Positions 19,548 to 28,637 of a stretch of 64,000 nt of DNA are shown here, in pieces (position 1 is the stretch's first letter; every line of letters starts with the position of its first letter). The stretch comes from Rheinheimera soli (GTDB taxonomy: Bacteria; Pseudomonadota; Gammaproteobacteria; Enterobacterales; Alteromonadaceae). The stretch lies in the NCBI RefSeq assembly GCF_021290985.1, contig NZ_JAJOYU010000010.1, forward strand, positions 79,314 to 143,313. Direction: 5' to 3'. The notes beneath the pieces are model-generated. The model was not told the DNA's origin. It made no database searches and saw only the letters and a program-made list of their open reading frames with translations. The position numbers and the translations under genes are program-made.

Positions 19548-21140
19548 ATGAGTACTGTTACTACAGATCCGCATGCTCATGCTGAGCACGAGCATCATGG
19601 GCCAGCCAAAGGGTTAAAACGCTGGCTTTACACCACCAATCATAAAGACATAGGTACTTTGTATTTGCTGTTTTCACTGCTGATGTTTTTTATCGGCGGT
19701 GCTATGGCGATGGTGATCCGGGCCGAATTGTTTCAGCCAGGACTGCAAATTGTCGAACCAAACTTCTTTAATCAGATGACCACAGTCCATGGTCTGATTA
19801 TGGTGTTTGGCGCTGTAATGCCGGCCTTTACCGGCCTGGCTAACTGGTTGATCCCTATGATGATAGGGGCTCCGGATATGGCGCTGCCACGGATGAACAA
19901 CTGGAGTTTCTGGATCCTGCCTTTTGCCTTTAGCATTTTGTTAGCTTCGCTGTTTATGGAAGGTGGTGGCCCTAGCTTTGGCTGGACATTCTACGCACCG
20001 CTCTCCACGACTTACAGCAATGACAGCACTGCGCTTTTTGTGTTCTCAGTTCATATTATGGGCATATCGTCCATCATGGGCGCTATTAACGTCATAGTGA
20101 CTATTATGAACCTGCGTGCACCTGGCATGACGTATATGAAAATGCCATTGTTTGTCTGGACCTGGTTTATCACAGCTTACCTGTTGATTGCCGTTATGCC
20201 TGTACTGGCTGGTGTTGTCACTATGGTGCTGACCGATAAGTACTTTGGTACCAGTTTCTTTGATGCAGCTGGCGGCGGCGATCCTGTGTTGTTCCAGCAT
20301 ATTTTCTGGTTTTTTGGTCACCCTGAAGTTTACATTATGATTTTGCCGGCTTTTGGCATTATCTCCAGCATAGTACCGACCTTCTCACGCAAACCGCTGT
20401 TTGGTTATGCCTCTATGGTGTACGCAACTTCCAGTATTGCGCTGCTGTCCTTTTTGGTCTGGGCGCACCATATGTTTACCACTGGTATGCCGGTCGCCGC
20501 AGAACTATTTTTTATGTACTGCACTATGTTGATAGCGGTGCCGACCGGGGTAAAAGTATTTAACTGGGTGGCGACTATGTGGCGAGGGGCCATGACCTTT
20601 GAAGTGCCAATGATGTTTTCTTTGGCCTTTATTGTGCTCTTTACCATAGGCGGCTTCTCGGGCTTGATGCTGGCTATTACACCGGCCGATTTCCAATACC
20701 ATGATACCTACTTTGTCGTCGCACATTTCCACTATGTGCTGGTGACAGGTGCCATCTTCTCCATTATGGCTGCTGCTTATTACTGGCTGCCAAAGTGGAC
20801 AGGCCATATGTACGACGAAACCTTAGGCCAGTGGCATTTCTGGTGTTCACTGATTTCGGTCAATGTGCTGTTTTTCCCTATGCATTTTGTCGGCTTAGCT
20901 GGTATGCCACGACGGATCCCGGATTACGCTCTGCAATTTGCCGACTTTAATGCCTTGATCAGCATAGGTGGTTTTGCCTTTGGTTTATCCCAGTTGCTGT
21001 TTGTCTGGCTGGTGGTGAAATGTATTAAAGGCGGTGAAAAAGCCACAGACCAGGTATGGGAAGGAGCTGAAGGGCTGGAGTGGACTATTGCTTCTCCTGC
21101 GCCTTATCACAGCTTTACTACTCCACCTGAAATTAAGTAG
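19548..21140 (+). CDS. ctaD: Cytochrome c oxidase subunit I
   Basis: 530 residues, twelve membrane helices, the catalytic heme a / heme a3-CuB subunit that reduces oxygen and pumps protons. Conserved ligand segments are visible: TVHGLIMVFGAVMP (low-spin heme His), FGHPEVYIMILPAFG (CuB His with the cross-linked Tyr), WAHHMFTTG (CuB histidines), and YFVVAHFHYVL (heme a3 and a His). The N-terminus is His-rich (DPHAHAEHEHHG). Nine bases downstream of coxB with GGGGGCGCAG as ribosome site. Confidence 0.98.
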   Translation: MSTVTTDPHAHAEHEHHGPAKGLKRWLYTTNHKDIGTLYLLFSLLMFFIGGAMAMVIRAELFQPGLQIVEPNFFNQMTTVHGLIMVFGAVMPAFTGLANWLIPMMIGAPDMALPRMNNWSFWILPFAFSILLASLFMEGGGPSFGWTFYAPLSTTYSNDSTALFVFSVHIMGISSIMGAINVIVTIMNLRAPGMTYMKMPLFVWTWFITAYLLIAVMPVLAGVVTMVLTDKYFGTSFFDAAGGGDPVLFQHIFWFFGHPEVYIMILPAFGIISSIVPTFSRKPLFGYASMVYATSSIALLSFLVWAHHMFTTGMPVAAELFFMYCTMLIAVPTGVKVFNWVATMWRGAMTFEVPMMFSLAFIVLFTIGGFSGLMLAITPADFQYHDTYFVVAHFHYVLVTGAIFSIMAAAYYWLPKWTGHMYDETLGQWHFWCSLISVNVLFFPMHFVGLAGMPRRIPDYALQFADFNALISIGGFAFGLSQLLFVWLVVKCIKGGEKATDQVWEGAEGLEWTIASPAPYHSFTTPPEIK

Positions 21141-21148
21141 GAGGACCT

Positions 21149-21712
21149 ATGGCACTGAAGCATCAACCTGTTGTGATTAAACTTTGCCTGCTGACCGCAG
21201 CCATGTTTGGCTTTGGTTATGCCTTGGTGCCTTTGTACGATGTATTTTGTGATTTAACGGGCCTGAACGGTAAAACTTCCACTATGGCAGCCACAGCAGA
21301 GGCTGCCATACCAGATAAACAACGTGAAGTGCTGGTCGAGTTTATTGCCCGCCCGAACAACAACATGCCTTGGGTTTTTGAACCTGTGGTACATAAAATC
21401 CGGGTTCATCCGGGCGAAATCCATCGTATTGATTATCTGGCTCACAATATTACAGGGCGTTCTATGACAGCGCAGGCTGTGCCTTCGGTATCACCGGGTC
21501 AGGCTGCTTTGTATTTTAATAAAATGGAATGTTTCTGTTTTACCCAACAACATCTGACGGCAGGTCAGCAGTTATTGATGCCGTTGCAATTTTATGTCGA
21601 TCCCGCACTACCGGAACAATTCAGCACCATCACTTTGTCCTACACCTTGTATGAAGTGGATGCTGTAGCCCCGGTCACTGCAGAGACAGCAACAGGGGAC
21701 AACAATGAGTGA
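21149..21712 (+). CDS. ctaG: Cytochrome c oxidase assembly protein CtaG/Cox11
   Basis: 187 residues. It delivers copper to the CuB site of subunit I. One N-terminal membrane helix (about 10-30, ending in ALVPLYDVFCDLTGLNGKT, a family hallmark) anchors a periplasmic immunoglobulin-like domain. The copper motif CFCF is at KMECFCFTQQHL (about 127-138). Between subunits I and III, overlapping coxC by 8 bases, the usual proteobacterial order. Confidence 0.97.
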   Translation: MALKHQPVVIKLCLLTAAMFGFGYALVPLYDVFCDLTGLNGKTSTMAATAEAAIPDKQREVLVEFIARPNNNMPWVFEPVVHKIRVHPGEIHRIDYLAHNITGRSMTAQAVPSVSPGQAALYFNKMECFCFTQQHLTAGQQLLMPLQFYVDPALPEQFSTITLSYTLYEVDAVAPVTAETATGDNNE

Positions 21713-22586
21713 CAAATATGAACATTATTATGTGCCAGAGCAAAGCCCCTGGCCGATAGTGGGGGCTGTAGCACTTTTCATGATTGCGTTTGGTGCAGGC
21801 AATTATGTCAATGAAGTCACCAAAGACCAGCCGGGTTATGGCGGTTATTTATTGCTGGCTGGCATAGCTACCTTAATTTTTATGTTAGTGGGCTGGTTCC
21901 GTAATGTGATTGATGAGTCGATGAACGGCTTATACAGCAAACAAATGGACAGGTCGTTCCGGCAATGTATGAGCTGGTTTATCTTTTCCGAAGTGATGTT
22001 TTTTGCTGCCTTTTTTGGCGCTTTGTTTTATGCCCGAATGATTGCTATTCCATGGCTGGATGGCGCAAGCAATAACGCCAGTACAGCTGCAGTATTATGG
22101 CCGGCGTTTGAAGCTGCATGGCCTTTACTGAAGACGCCAGGGGGTACTGAAACTCAGGCCATGCCATGGCAGGGTTTACCTTTATACAACACCATTATCT
22201 TATTAATTTCTTCCGTCACTTTGCATTTTGCTCATACAGGTTTGGAGCAAAACAAAAGAGGCCAGCTAAAGCTGATGTTAGGACTTACTATCCTGCTTGG
22301 TTCAGTATTTTTGTACCTGCAAGGTGTTGAGTATGTGTATGCCTATCAGGAATTAGGTTTAAAGCTGGACTCAGGCATTTATGGCAATACCTTCTTTTTA
22401 CTGACGGGTTTCCATGGTTTGCATGTCACTTTAGGGGCAGTGTTTTTGCTGGTGATGTTCCTGAGAATTGTGCTGAAGAATCATTTTACGGCGCATAAGC
22501 ATTTTGCCTTTCAGGCAGCGGCCTGGTACTGGCATTTTGTTGATGTGGTCTGGTTATGTTTGTTTGTGTTTGTTTACGTGCTTTAG
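21705..22586 (+). CDS. coxC: Cytochrome c oxidase subunit III
   Basis: 293 residues, seven membrane helices, no cofactor; it stabilises the oxidase core and its proton uptake. Landmarks: YYVPEQSPWPIVGA at the N-terminus, SEVMFFAAFFGALFYAR, GFHGLHVTLGAVFL and the C-terminal WYWHFVDVVWLCLFVFVY. Its ATG lies inside the end of ctaG, so translation is coupled. Confidence 0.97.
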   Translation: MSDKYEHYYVPEQSPWPIVGAVALFMIAFGAGNYVNEVTKDQPGYGGYLLLAGIATLIFMLVGWFRNVIDESMNGLYSKQMDRSFRQCMSWFIFSEVMFFAAFFGALFYARMIAIPWLDGASNNASTAAVLWPAFEAAWPLLKTPGGTETQAMPWQGLPLYNTIILLISSVTLHFAHTGLEQNKRGQLKLMLGLTILLGSVFLYLQGVEYVYAYQELGLKLDSGIYGNTFFLLTGFHGLHVTLGAVFLLVMFLRIVLKNHFTAHKHFAFQAAAWYWHFVDVVWLCLFVFVYVL

Positions 22587-22593
22587 GAGCGAA

Positions 22594-22618
22594 GCGGGTC
22601 TGAAAGGACCCGCCTTAT
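22594..22618. terminator. Hairpin between coxC and the convergent DUF2909 gene
   Basis: GCGGGTC (22594-22600), loop of six, GACCCGC (22607-22613), then a short T-containing tail. Stable stem but poor T-run, so termination may be partial and allow read-through to the assembly genes. Confidence 0.5.
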
Positions 22619-22828
22619 TCAATAGGGTCTGTGGTGAGGGGTGATGAAGCCAAACTGTAGGGCCAGGATCACAGCTATTAATACAATGGCTGACCACATG
22701 ACGCGACGGCCTAAAAATTTCGACATACTGGGCTGATTTTCATCATTTTTCAGCATCAGATATAAAGCACGAAATAAATTAAAAACAATAAAGAGCAGTA
22801 GTGCAATGAGTAAAAGTTTAATCCACAT
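22619..22828 (-). CDS. DUF2909 twin-transmembrane protein
   Basis: 69 residues with two membrane helices (about 3-25 and 45-62) split by a short charged loop (KNDENQPSMSKFLGRRVMW). DUF2909 proteins are found almost always in cytochrome oxidase clusters of gammaproteobacteria, in this same position and opposite orientation between subunit III and surf1. A role in oxidase assembly is inferred from context only. Confidence 0.85.
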   Translation of the reverse strand: MWIKLLLIALLLFIVFNLFRALYLMLKNDENQPSMSKFLGRRVMWSAIVLIAVILALQFGFITPHHRPY

Positions 22829-22854
22829 AAAACCTCACGACGGCTGGTTATAAG

Positions 22855-23565
22855 ATGCAAGCTCAGCCGTTTGCCCATTTATCCAGACACTGGCTGCTGG
22901 CTCTGTGTACTCTGGCTGCTTTTGTCTTATTGATCAAGTTAAGTTACTGGCAGTGGCAACGAGCCGAATATAAACAAGCTCAACTGGATCAACTGCATAG
23001 CGCACAGCAGCAAGGCCCGGTTCGTTGGACTGATGTACCAGCAATTCCCGTCGAACAACTGGATGGTCTGGAATTGCAAGGCAAAGCGGTTTGGTTAAAA
23101 CCAGCAGTCTGGTTGCTGGATAATCAACTGATCCAGGGCAAACCAGGTTATGACGTGGTGATCCCTGTGCTGGTATCGAATCAGGGGCCAGCCTTATTGG
23201 TAAATTTAGGCTGGATTGAAGCCCCTATGAGCCGCGATCAGTTGCCTGAATTGGATATTCCTGCCGAATTTGAGATGGCAGGCTTGTTACGCACCGAATT
23301 AAAAGGTTTCAGGTTGGGCCTGAATCTGGAAGAAACCGGGCTTTGGCCGCAGCGTATGCAACAAGTTGAACCCGCTGAATTATCAAGAGTATTAGGCCAG
23401 GAGCTTTATCCGGCTTTGCTGTATCAATATCAATCCCCTTATTTATATCACTACAAAGCTGTAGTGATGCCACCGGAAAAACACCGTGCTTATGCTCTGC
23501 AATGGTTATTACTGGCTGTTGCTGTCGTAGTTGTGGCTTGGTTTATGTCGAAAAAGGAGCTTTAA
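22855..23565 (+). CDS. SURF1 family cytochrome oxidase assembly protein
   Basis: 236 residues with a membrane helix at each end (about 12-30 and 215-232) and a periplasmic domain between, the standard SURF1 layout. Landmarks: KLSYWQWQRAEYKQAQL after the first helix, PGYDVVIPVL, LLVNLGWI, and HYKAVVMPPEKHRAYALQW before the second helix. SURF1 helps heme a insertion into subunit I. The next gene starts directly at its stop codon. Confidence 0.93.
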   Translation: MQAQPFAHLSRHWLLALCTLAAFVLLIKLSYWQWQRAEYKQAQLDQLHSAQQQGPVRWTDVPAIPVEQLDGLELQGKAVWLKPAVWLLDNQLIQGKPGYDVVIPVLVSNQGPALLVNLGWIEAPMSRDQLPELDIPAEFEMAGLLRTELKGFRLGLNLEETGLWPQRMQQVEPAELSRVLGQELYPALLYQYQSPYLYHYKAVVMPPEKHRAYALQWLLLAVAVVVVAWFMSKKEL

Positions 23566-24063
23566 ATGGCCAAGAAGAAGTTTTTAGTGCTGTTTTTGTT
23601 GTGTTCTTTATTGCCTTTGGCTTTTGCTCAGGCATTTTTATCTTTGGGCTGGTTTGGCAGCGCCACCACCAACAAAGGCCAGTGGCTGAAGGAAGAAATC
23701 ATATTGTTACCGGCGGCCAGCGGCGATGTGCACTGGCGACTGGTGTATGTCACCAATGAAGCAGTATGCACAACGCTTTGCCAGAATGCCCATTACGGTA
23801 TGCAGCAAGTGTATACAGCCCTTGGCCGTAAGCAGCAGCATCTGGATTTATGGCAAACAGGAGGTAACAAACCTCAAGTCTTGCAGTGGCAACCTTTGCC
23901 TGCTGGTGTTGATAGCCTGCAGCAACAGCTGGTACTGGTAGACATGCACGGTTTGGCATTAATGACTTATCCGGTGGCGGAAGATAAAACGCAGATGGTG
24001 CAAACAGGTAAAGCCATTCTGACCGATTTAAACAAGCTGCTGAAATACGACAGGGGGTTGTAA
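23566..24063 (+). CDS. Sco-like small membrane protein in the oxidase operon
   Basis: 165 residues. N-terminal hydrophobic signal/anchor (FLVLFLLCSLLPLAFAQAFL, about 5-24), then a periplasmic domain containing VYVTNEAVCTTLCQNAHYGM. The CxxxC spacing and the residues around it resemble the copper site of Sco proteins, although the rest is short and diverged. The C-terminus lacks the obvious His ligand of Sco. It lies between surf1 and ctaA, where related organisms carry a similar unnamed gene. Function in copper or thiol handling for oxidase assembly is inference. Confidence 0.8.
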   Translation: MAKKKFLVLFLLCSLLPLAFAQAFLSLGWFGSATTNKGQWLKEEIILLPAASGDVHWRLVYVTNEAVCTTLCQNAHYGMQQVYTALGRKQQHLDLWQTGGNKPQVLQWQPLPAGVDSLQQQLVLVDMHGLALMTYPVAEDKTQMVQTGKAILTDLNKLLKYDRGL

Positions 24064-25043
24064 TGAAAACCCTGAAACGTCTTGTCACTGGCTCTATAGT
24101 TCTGACCATGCTGGTTATTATCCTTGGTGCTTATACCCGCTTGACCGATGCAGGTTTAGGTTGTCCGGACTGGCCAGGTTGTTACGGCTTCTTAAAGGTG
24201 CCACAGCAGGCTCATCATATTGAGCAAGCTCAGGCTTTGTTCCCGGAACGGCCGCTGGAGAGTCATAAAGCCTGGAATGAAATGATCCACCGTTATTTTG
24301 CCGGTACTTTGGGCTTACTTATTCTGGCTATTTTCCTGTTCAGCCTGAAACAAAAACGACTGTTGTTGCCGTCCTTATTGTTAGGTCTGGTGATCTTCCA
24401 GGCGGCTTTAGGCATGTGGACTGTCACTTTGGCTTTGCATCCTGTGATAGTGATGGGGCATTTATTGGGTGGTTTTACGCTGCTGTCTTTATTGGCTTTG
24501 TACTGGTGGCAACTGCAACCAGCTCCTGTCATTGCAGTGAAACAAAGTTTGAAGCTGTTGTTTTGGCCGGTATTGCTGGTGCTGGCAGCACAAATTGCCT
24601 TGGGCGGCTGGACTGCAGCCAATTATGCCGCTTTGTCCTGTATTCAGTTACCTGTCTGTGAGCCTGGCTGGACCAATCAGCTTAATTTTGATGAAGCTTT
24701 TTCGTTGCACTTGGGCTATGACAACTACGAATACGGCGTGATGAGCCAAAGTGCACGAGCTACAGTGCATGTGATGCACCGCATAGGAGCTGTGATTACT
24801 TTAGTGGTAGTGGCTGCCTACGCCATAGCCTTGTTGCGCAGCAGTTCAGGTGTGCTGAAAAAGTTAGCTTTAGCTGTACTGGCACTTTTGGTGCTGCAAT
24901 TTAGTTTGGGGCTTGCCAATGTAGTACTGCATTTGCCTTTGGGTAATGCGGTGGCACATAACTTTGTGGCGGCCAATTTAGTCATGTGTCTGGTGGTCAT
25001 TGGGTATCAGCTGCACAGAAACAAGGAGTCTGCTTATGCTTAA
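24063..25043 (+). CDS. ctaA: Heme A synthase (COX15/CtaA)
   Basis: 326 residues, eight membrane helices; oxidises the C8 methyl of heme O to the formyl of heme A. Landmarks: [21 protein letters not shown] (shown here in part, residues 21-40), [12 protein letters not shown] with a heme His, and [17 protein letters not shown] in the second half. The two extracellular cysteines in [12 protein letters not shown] (about 198-209) are present. It overlaps the previous gene by one base (TAATG). Confidence 0.96.
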   Translation: MKTLKRLVTGSIVLTMLVIILGAYTRLTDAGLGCPDWPGCYGFLKVPQQAHHIEQAQALFPERPLESHKAWNEMIHRYFAGTLGLLILAIFLFSLKQKRLLLPSLLLGLVIFQAALGMWTVTLALHPVIVMGHLLGGFTLLSLLALYWWQLQPAPVIAVKQSLKLLFWPVLLVLAAQIALGGWTAANYAALSCIQLPVCEPGWTNQLNFDEAFSLHLGYDNYEYGVMSQSARATVHVMHRIGAVITLVVVAAYAIALLRSSSGVLKKLALAVLALLVLQFSLGLANVVLHLPLGNAVAHNFVAANLVMCLVVIGYQLHRNKESAYA

Positions 25044-25941
25044 AGTTCTGGCGTTACCCCAACACTACAGCCAGCAATGGCGCGATTATTATCAACTGAC
25101 CAAACCTAAAGTGGTGGCGCTGTTAGTGCTGACAGCCTGGGTGGGTATGATGCTGGCGCAGCCCGGTTTGCCTAAATTAGGCCTGATGATAGCGGCGACT
25201 TTAGGCATAGGCTTATTGTCAGCTGCAGCCGCAGCCATGAATCATATAGTGGATCAGCGTATTGATGCGCAAATGGCCCGCACCTACAACAGACCCGTAG
25301 CCCGCGGCCGTTTATCGACAACGCAAGCCGTTAAGTTTTCAGTACTGCTGGCTGGTACTGGCTTTCTGCTGTTGTTTATTGCAGTGAATCCACTGACAGC
25401 CTGGCTAACCCTCGCCAGTTTGTTTGGTTATGCCGTGGTCTACACCATGTTTTTAAAACGAGCGACGCCGCAGAATATCGTGATTGGCGGTTTAGCTGGT
25501 GCTATGCCACCGCTGTTAGGCTGGACAGCTATGACAGCTGAAGTACATGCACACGCCCTGTTATTAGTGATGATTATATTCACCTGGACGCCGCCGCATT
25601 TCTGGGCGCTGGCTATTCATCGCCGCGACGACTATGCCAAAGTAAATATGCCAATGTTGCCTGTGACCCACGGCATCGAATTCACCAAAAGTGCCATTTT
25701 CCTTTATACCCTGGTGCTGTTCTTGGTGTGCTTATTGCCTTATCTGGTCGGTATGACGGGTGCTGTGTATCTGGTCGGAAGCACAGTGCTGAATTTAGGT
25801 TTTATCTGGTACGCCTGGCAACTGAAGTTTAACGCTAAACCTGAAACCGCTATGGCTACTTTTAAATTTTCGATTTGGCATCTGATGGTGTTATTTTTGG
25901 TATTGTTGCTGGACCATTATTGGTTTATCTCAGCGCTTTAA
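25036..25941 (+). CDS. ctaB: Heme O synthase (protoheme IX farnesyltransferase)
   Basis: 301 residues from the ATG at 25036 with AAGGAG upstream; it overlaps ctaA by 8 bases. A UbiA-family prenyltransferase with about nine membrane helices that adds a farnesyl group to heme B. The catalytic aspartate-rich motif [19 protein letters not shown] (about 73-91) is visible, as is the second motif [16 protein letters not shown]. Also called cyoE in enteric bacteria. Confidence 0.96.
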   Translation: MLKVLALPQHYSQQWRDYYQLTKPKVVALLVLTAWVGMMLAQPGLPKLGLMIAATLGIGLLSAAAAAMNHIVDQRIDAQMARTYNRPVARGRLSTTQAVKFSVLLAGTGFLLLFIAVNPLTAWLTLASLFGYAVVYTMFLKRATPQNIVIGGLAGAMPPLLGWTAMTAEVHAHALLLVMIIFTWTPPHFWALAIHRRDDYAKVNMPMLPVTHGIEFTKSAIFLYTLVLFLVCLLPYLVGMTGAVYLVGSTVLNLGFIWYAWQLKFNAKPETAMATFKFSIWHLMVLFLVLLLDHYWFISAL

Positions 25942-25956
25942 CAGAAAGAGGATTGT

Positions 25957-26595
25957 ATGCAGAAGTGGTTATGGGGTCTTGTAGCGGTAGTCGCATTGGC
26001 GGCTGGTCTGTGGTTATCTGCCAGTTTTAAATCCACTACAGCAGATCCTGTGGCTGCTTTGGTCTACCCAACACCTAGAGCCTTAACTGACTTTAATTTA
26101 CTGGATGAGCAAAATCAGCCAGTGGGTGTAAAGGATTTGCAGGGGCACTGGACGCTGATTTTTGTCGGCTACACCCATTGCCCTGATATTTGCCCTATGA
26201 CCATGGCGAAGTTAGCTGGTATGTATCAGGATTTAGTGAAGCTAACACCTGAACCACTGGAAATCTGGTTTGTGTCGGTCGACCCAAAGCGGGACACGCC
26301 TGAGCAATTAGCTCAGTACATCAGCTACTTTAACCAGGCGCCTATTAAAGCTAGAACAGCCGACCACAAAGATTTATTCCCTTTTATCCGCCAACTGGGT
26401 TTGATGTATGCCATTAATGAGGGTACAGAAGAACGTTATACCGTCGATCACAGTGCCAGCTTAGCACTGCTCAATCCACAAGGCGCAGTAGTCGCTATGT
26501 TTAAACCAGAAATGAAACCTGGCGCAGTGCCACTGATTAATAACCAACAATTTTTAGCCGATTATCCTTTGGTGATAGCTGCAGCAACTCGCTAA
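25957..26595 (+). CDS. SCO family copper chaperone for cytochrome oxidase
   Basis: 212 residues. N-terminal membrane anchor (about 3-22) and a periplasmic thioredoxin-like domain. Copper ligands are the CxxxC in YTHCPDICPMTMAKL (about 72-86) and His in YTVDHSASLALL (about 164-175). Sco loads copper into the CuA site of subunit II. Last gene of the oxidase operon, followed by a strong hairpin. Confidence 0.96.
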   Translation: MQKWLWGLVAVVALAAGLWLSASFKSTTADPVAALVYPTPRALTDFNLLDEQNQPVGVKDLQGHWTLIFVGYTHCPDICPMTMAKLAGMYQDLVKLTPEPLEIWFVSVDPKRDTPEQLAQYISYFNQAPIKARTADHKDLFPFIRQLGLMYAINEGTEERYTVDHSASLALLNPQGAVVAMFKPEMKPGAVPLINNQQFLADYPLVIAAATR

Positions 26596-26599
26596 CTTT

Positions 26600-26636
26600 G
26601 ATGCAGTGCCCTTTGGGTGACTGCATCTTACGTTTT
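26600..26636 (+). terminator. Terminator of the oxidase operon
   Basis: GATGCAGT (26600-26607) and ACTGCATC (26620-26627), with an inner CCC-TTT-GGG, form a long stem right after the sco stop; a T-containing tail (TTACGTTTTG) follows. Confidence 0.75.
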
Positions 26637-26689
26637 GTAGGTTGCAATCGCCGCAGGCATTGCAACGCTGTGTAATCGAAGGCATTACA
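26637..26689 (+). repeat. REP-like hairpin pair with GTAG head
   Basis: GTAG (26637-26640) leads straight into a perfect inverted repeat GTTGCAAT (26641-26648) / ATTGCAAC (26659-26666) around CGCCGCAGGC. A second, related inverted repeat follows at once: TGTAAT (26671-26676) / ATTACA (26684-26689) around CGAAGGC. The two units align with each other (AATC..AGGCATT), as a diverged duplication would. A GTAG tetranucleotide before a palindrome is the hallmark of REP elements mobilised by Y1 transposases; no such transposase is in the window. Confidence 0.5.
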
Positions 26690-26822
26690 ACTATTGTTCT
26701 GCAGAACATATCATCACTAATCCAACCTCAGGCTTTACAAGCTATTGCGACAGGCCCTATGGTGGGAGATGTATGCATAACAAGAAGTTATGGGACAAAC
26801 TCCACCACAGAAGCAGAGCCTT

Positions 26823-27839
26823 ATGAAAAAATTTCTATCCAGCGCCTTAGTCCCACTGCTGATTCTAGCTGTGGCATTTAGCCTTCATGTCAGCGCCGAA
26901 GATTTTAGTCAATATGGTCCAAAAGAATTTACCACCCCCAATAAATGGACAGCGATAGTTGCTGCTTATGAGCCGGAAATTAAGGCTATAGATCAGGCCT
27001 TTGCCGAGCTTAAAGACGCAAAAATAGAAAAAACACTGACCATCCGCGGCGTAAAGTACCAATTAGGCCATTATAAAGGTGAACCCATTGTCATTTTTAC
27101 TACGGGTGTCAGCGTGCCAAACGCCGCAATGACAATGCAAATGGCGCTGGACTATTTTCCTATTGAACGGGTCGTGATGATGGGTATTGCTGGTGCTGTG
27201 GATCCACAATTCCAGCCGGGCGATATAGCTATTCCTGAACGCTGGTACTTCCACGATGAATCTGTTTATGTGAATCCTGATCCGGCCAAACCCGGCAAAT
27301 TTATTCTGCCCGATTATTATGAACAGGCATTAGCAAGCTACCGGAAGCGTAAAAAGCAGGACCCGCATTCACCTGCCTACGAAAACTTTGGTTATATCCA
27401 TCCTGAAGAAATGGCCGTGATTAAACAAGGCTGGGACAGCCCGCAGCAAATGCCTTATTTCACCGCCACAACAGAATTAATCGAGCTGGCCAAAAAAGCG
27501 GTTGCTACTATAGATCCAATCAAAATGCCATCTGGTCACCCAATACAAATCAAAGTGGGAGGTAATGGTGTAACAGGCTCGGTATTTTTAGATAACGCGC
27601 AGTACCGCCAATGGCTGCAAAAAGTATTTCAGGCAGAAGTCACTGAAATGGAATCGGCTGCTGTGGCTCAGGTCTGTTTTGTGAACGAAGTCGACTGGAT
27701 AGTGATCCGCTCCGTCAGTGATTTAGCCGGCGGCCAACAAGGTAAAAACGAAGAAAATGTGTTTGATGCCATAGCCTCAGGCACTGGCACTAAATTGCTG
27801 CTGGGGTTGTTGGATCAGATAGTGTTGGCAAGGCCCTGA
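26823..27839 (+). CDS. Exported purine nucleosidase / nucleoside phosphorylase family protein
   Basis: 338 residues from the ATG at 26823. This start gives a clean signal peptide (KKFLSSALVPLLILAVAFS, cleavage near HVSAED). The mature part is a PNP/UDP-phosphorylase-fold domain like 5'-methylthioadenosine/S-adenosylhomocysteine nucleosidase: TTGVSVPNAAMTMQMALDYF (about 94-113), MMGIAGAVDPQFQPGDIAIP, and the active-site region TEMESAAVAQVCFVNEVDW followed by RSVSDLAGG, with the catalytic Asp. The central insertion (YEQALASYRKRKKQDPHSP) is longer than in the cytosolic enzyme. Location outside the cytoplasm suggests nucleoside scavenging; substrate unknown. Confidence 0.87.
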   Translation: MKKFLSSALVPLLILAVAFSLHVSAEDFSQYGPKEFTTPNKWTAIVAAYEPEIKAIDQAFAELKDAKIEKTLTIRGVKYQLGHYKGEPIVIFTTGVSVPNAAMTMQMALDYFPIERVVMMGIAGAVDPQFQPGDIAIPERWYFHDESVYVNPDPAKPGKFILPDYYEQALASYRKRKKQDPHSPAYENFGYIHPEEMAVIKQGWDSPQQMPYFTATTELIELAKKAVATIDPIKMPSGHPIQIKVGGNGVTGSVFLDNAQYRQWLQKVFQAEVTEMESAAVAQVCFVNEVDWIVIRSVSDLAGGQQGKNEENVFDAIASGTGTKLLLGLLDQIVLARP

Positions 27840-27851
27840 TTGGGGATATCG

Positions 27852-28301
27852 ATGTTTAACAACAGCAAAACCTTTTTTATAATAATGTTTGTTGGGGCCT
27901 CAATCTGGTGCCTTTACTTAGGCCACATAGCAATAGAGGGTTTAAAGGCTAGTGGATGGCCCAGTGTTGATGGTGTTATTACTTCTGGCAGTGCAAAGCG
28001 TGTCGATCACAGCAAAGAGCGGTATATCATTGAAGTTGAGTATAAGTATTCAATTGGGCATAAAAGCTTCACAGGTAATAGATTATCGAACTTAAACTCC
28101 TTACTCGACAGCTCAGAAAAAGACATCGCTTTAAAGCGATACTCCGCTGATAGTAGTGTGAAGGTTTATTACGATCCCAATAACCATCAAAACGCTTATT
28201 TAGTCACAGGGGTACACTTAGTCACTTATGTTTTATGGTTAGCTTCTTTAGGTATGGCTGTATTTTCAGTGCTTAGTTTGAGAAAACTCCTGAAAACTTA
28301 A
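27852..28301 (+). CDS. DUF3592 domain membrane protein
   Basis: 149 residues from the ATG at 27852 with GGGGA upstream; a TTG start at 27840 is also possible. Two membrane helices (about 7-27 and 120-140) enclose a beta-rich domain with GWPSVDGVITSGSAKRVD, YIIEVEYKYSIGHKSFTGN and YYDPNNHQNAYL, the DUF3592 pattern. Function unknown. It starts 12 bases after the nucleosidase, so the two may be co-transcribed. Its codon use is more AT-rich than the flanks, in line with an accessory pocket. Confidence 0.8.
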   Translation: MFNNSKTFFIIMFVGASIWCLYLGHIAIEGLKASGWPSVDGVITSGSAKRVDHSKERYIIEVEYKYSIGHKSFTGNRLSNLNSLLDSSEKDIALKRYSADSSVKVYYDPNNHQNAYLVTGVHLVTYVLWLASLGMAVFSVLSLRKLLKT

Positions 28302-28330
28302 AGCCTGTGCTTTTAAGTACATCTGTTGTT

Positions 28331-28374
28331 TTTTCTTTAAACTCAATGAAATTAAATCAATAAATTGTTTTGGG
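28331..28374 (+). repeat. 44-base direct repeat, copy 1
   Basis: Begins TTTTCTTTAAACTCAATG and ends AAATTGTTTTGGG; matches 28594-28637 at 43 of 44 positions by eye. Confidence 0.9.
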
Positions 28375-28593
28375 AAAAGGGCAAGATCTGACCCCAGAAG
28401 TGGTCTTCTCAAGCGTCGGAGAGTGTTAGCTAAGAATCGGTAGATTGTGGGTCTGCGTAAATTGGCTGGAGTTTATTGTGCTTTTAACAAGGTGTTTTGG
28501 GGCACAGGGCAAGACCTGACACCTAGCCCTGACACAGATCCACTGTTTGAGGGATAGATTTATTGGGTGTTTTTATGATCTGTCGCTGTTTTT

Positions 28594-28637
28594 TTTTCTT
28601 TAAACTCACTGAAATTAAATCAATAAATTGTTTTGGG
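28594..28637 (+). repeat. 44-base direct repeat, copy 2
   Basis: Begins TTTTCTTTAAACTCACTG and ends AAATTGTTTTGGG; the single difference from copy 1 is the C in CTCACTG (A in copy 1). Start-to-start spacing is 263 bases. Confidence 0.9.

Noticed and set aside
20046..20807. Several minus-strand open frames inside ctaD
   Set aside because: Shadows of the strongly conserved oxidase subunit I reading frame.
26642..26881. ORF through the REP-like hairpins into the nucleosidase gene
   Set aside because: Made of palindromic intergenic sequence and out of frame with the nucleosidase; no family features.
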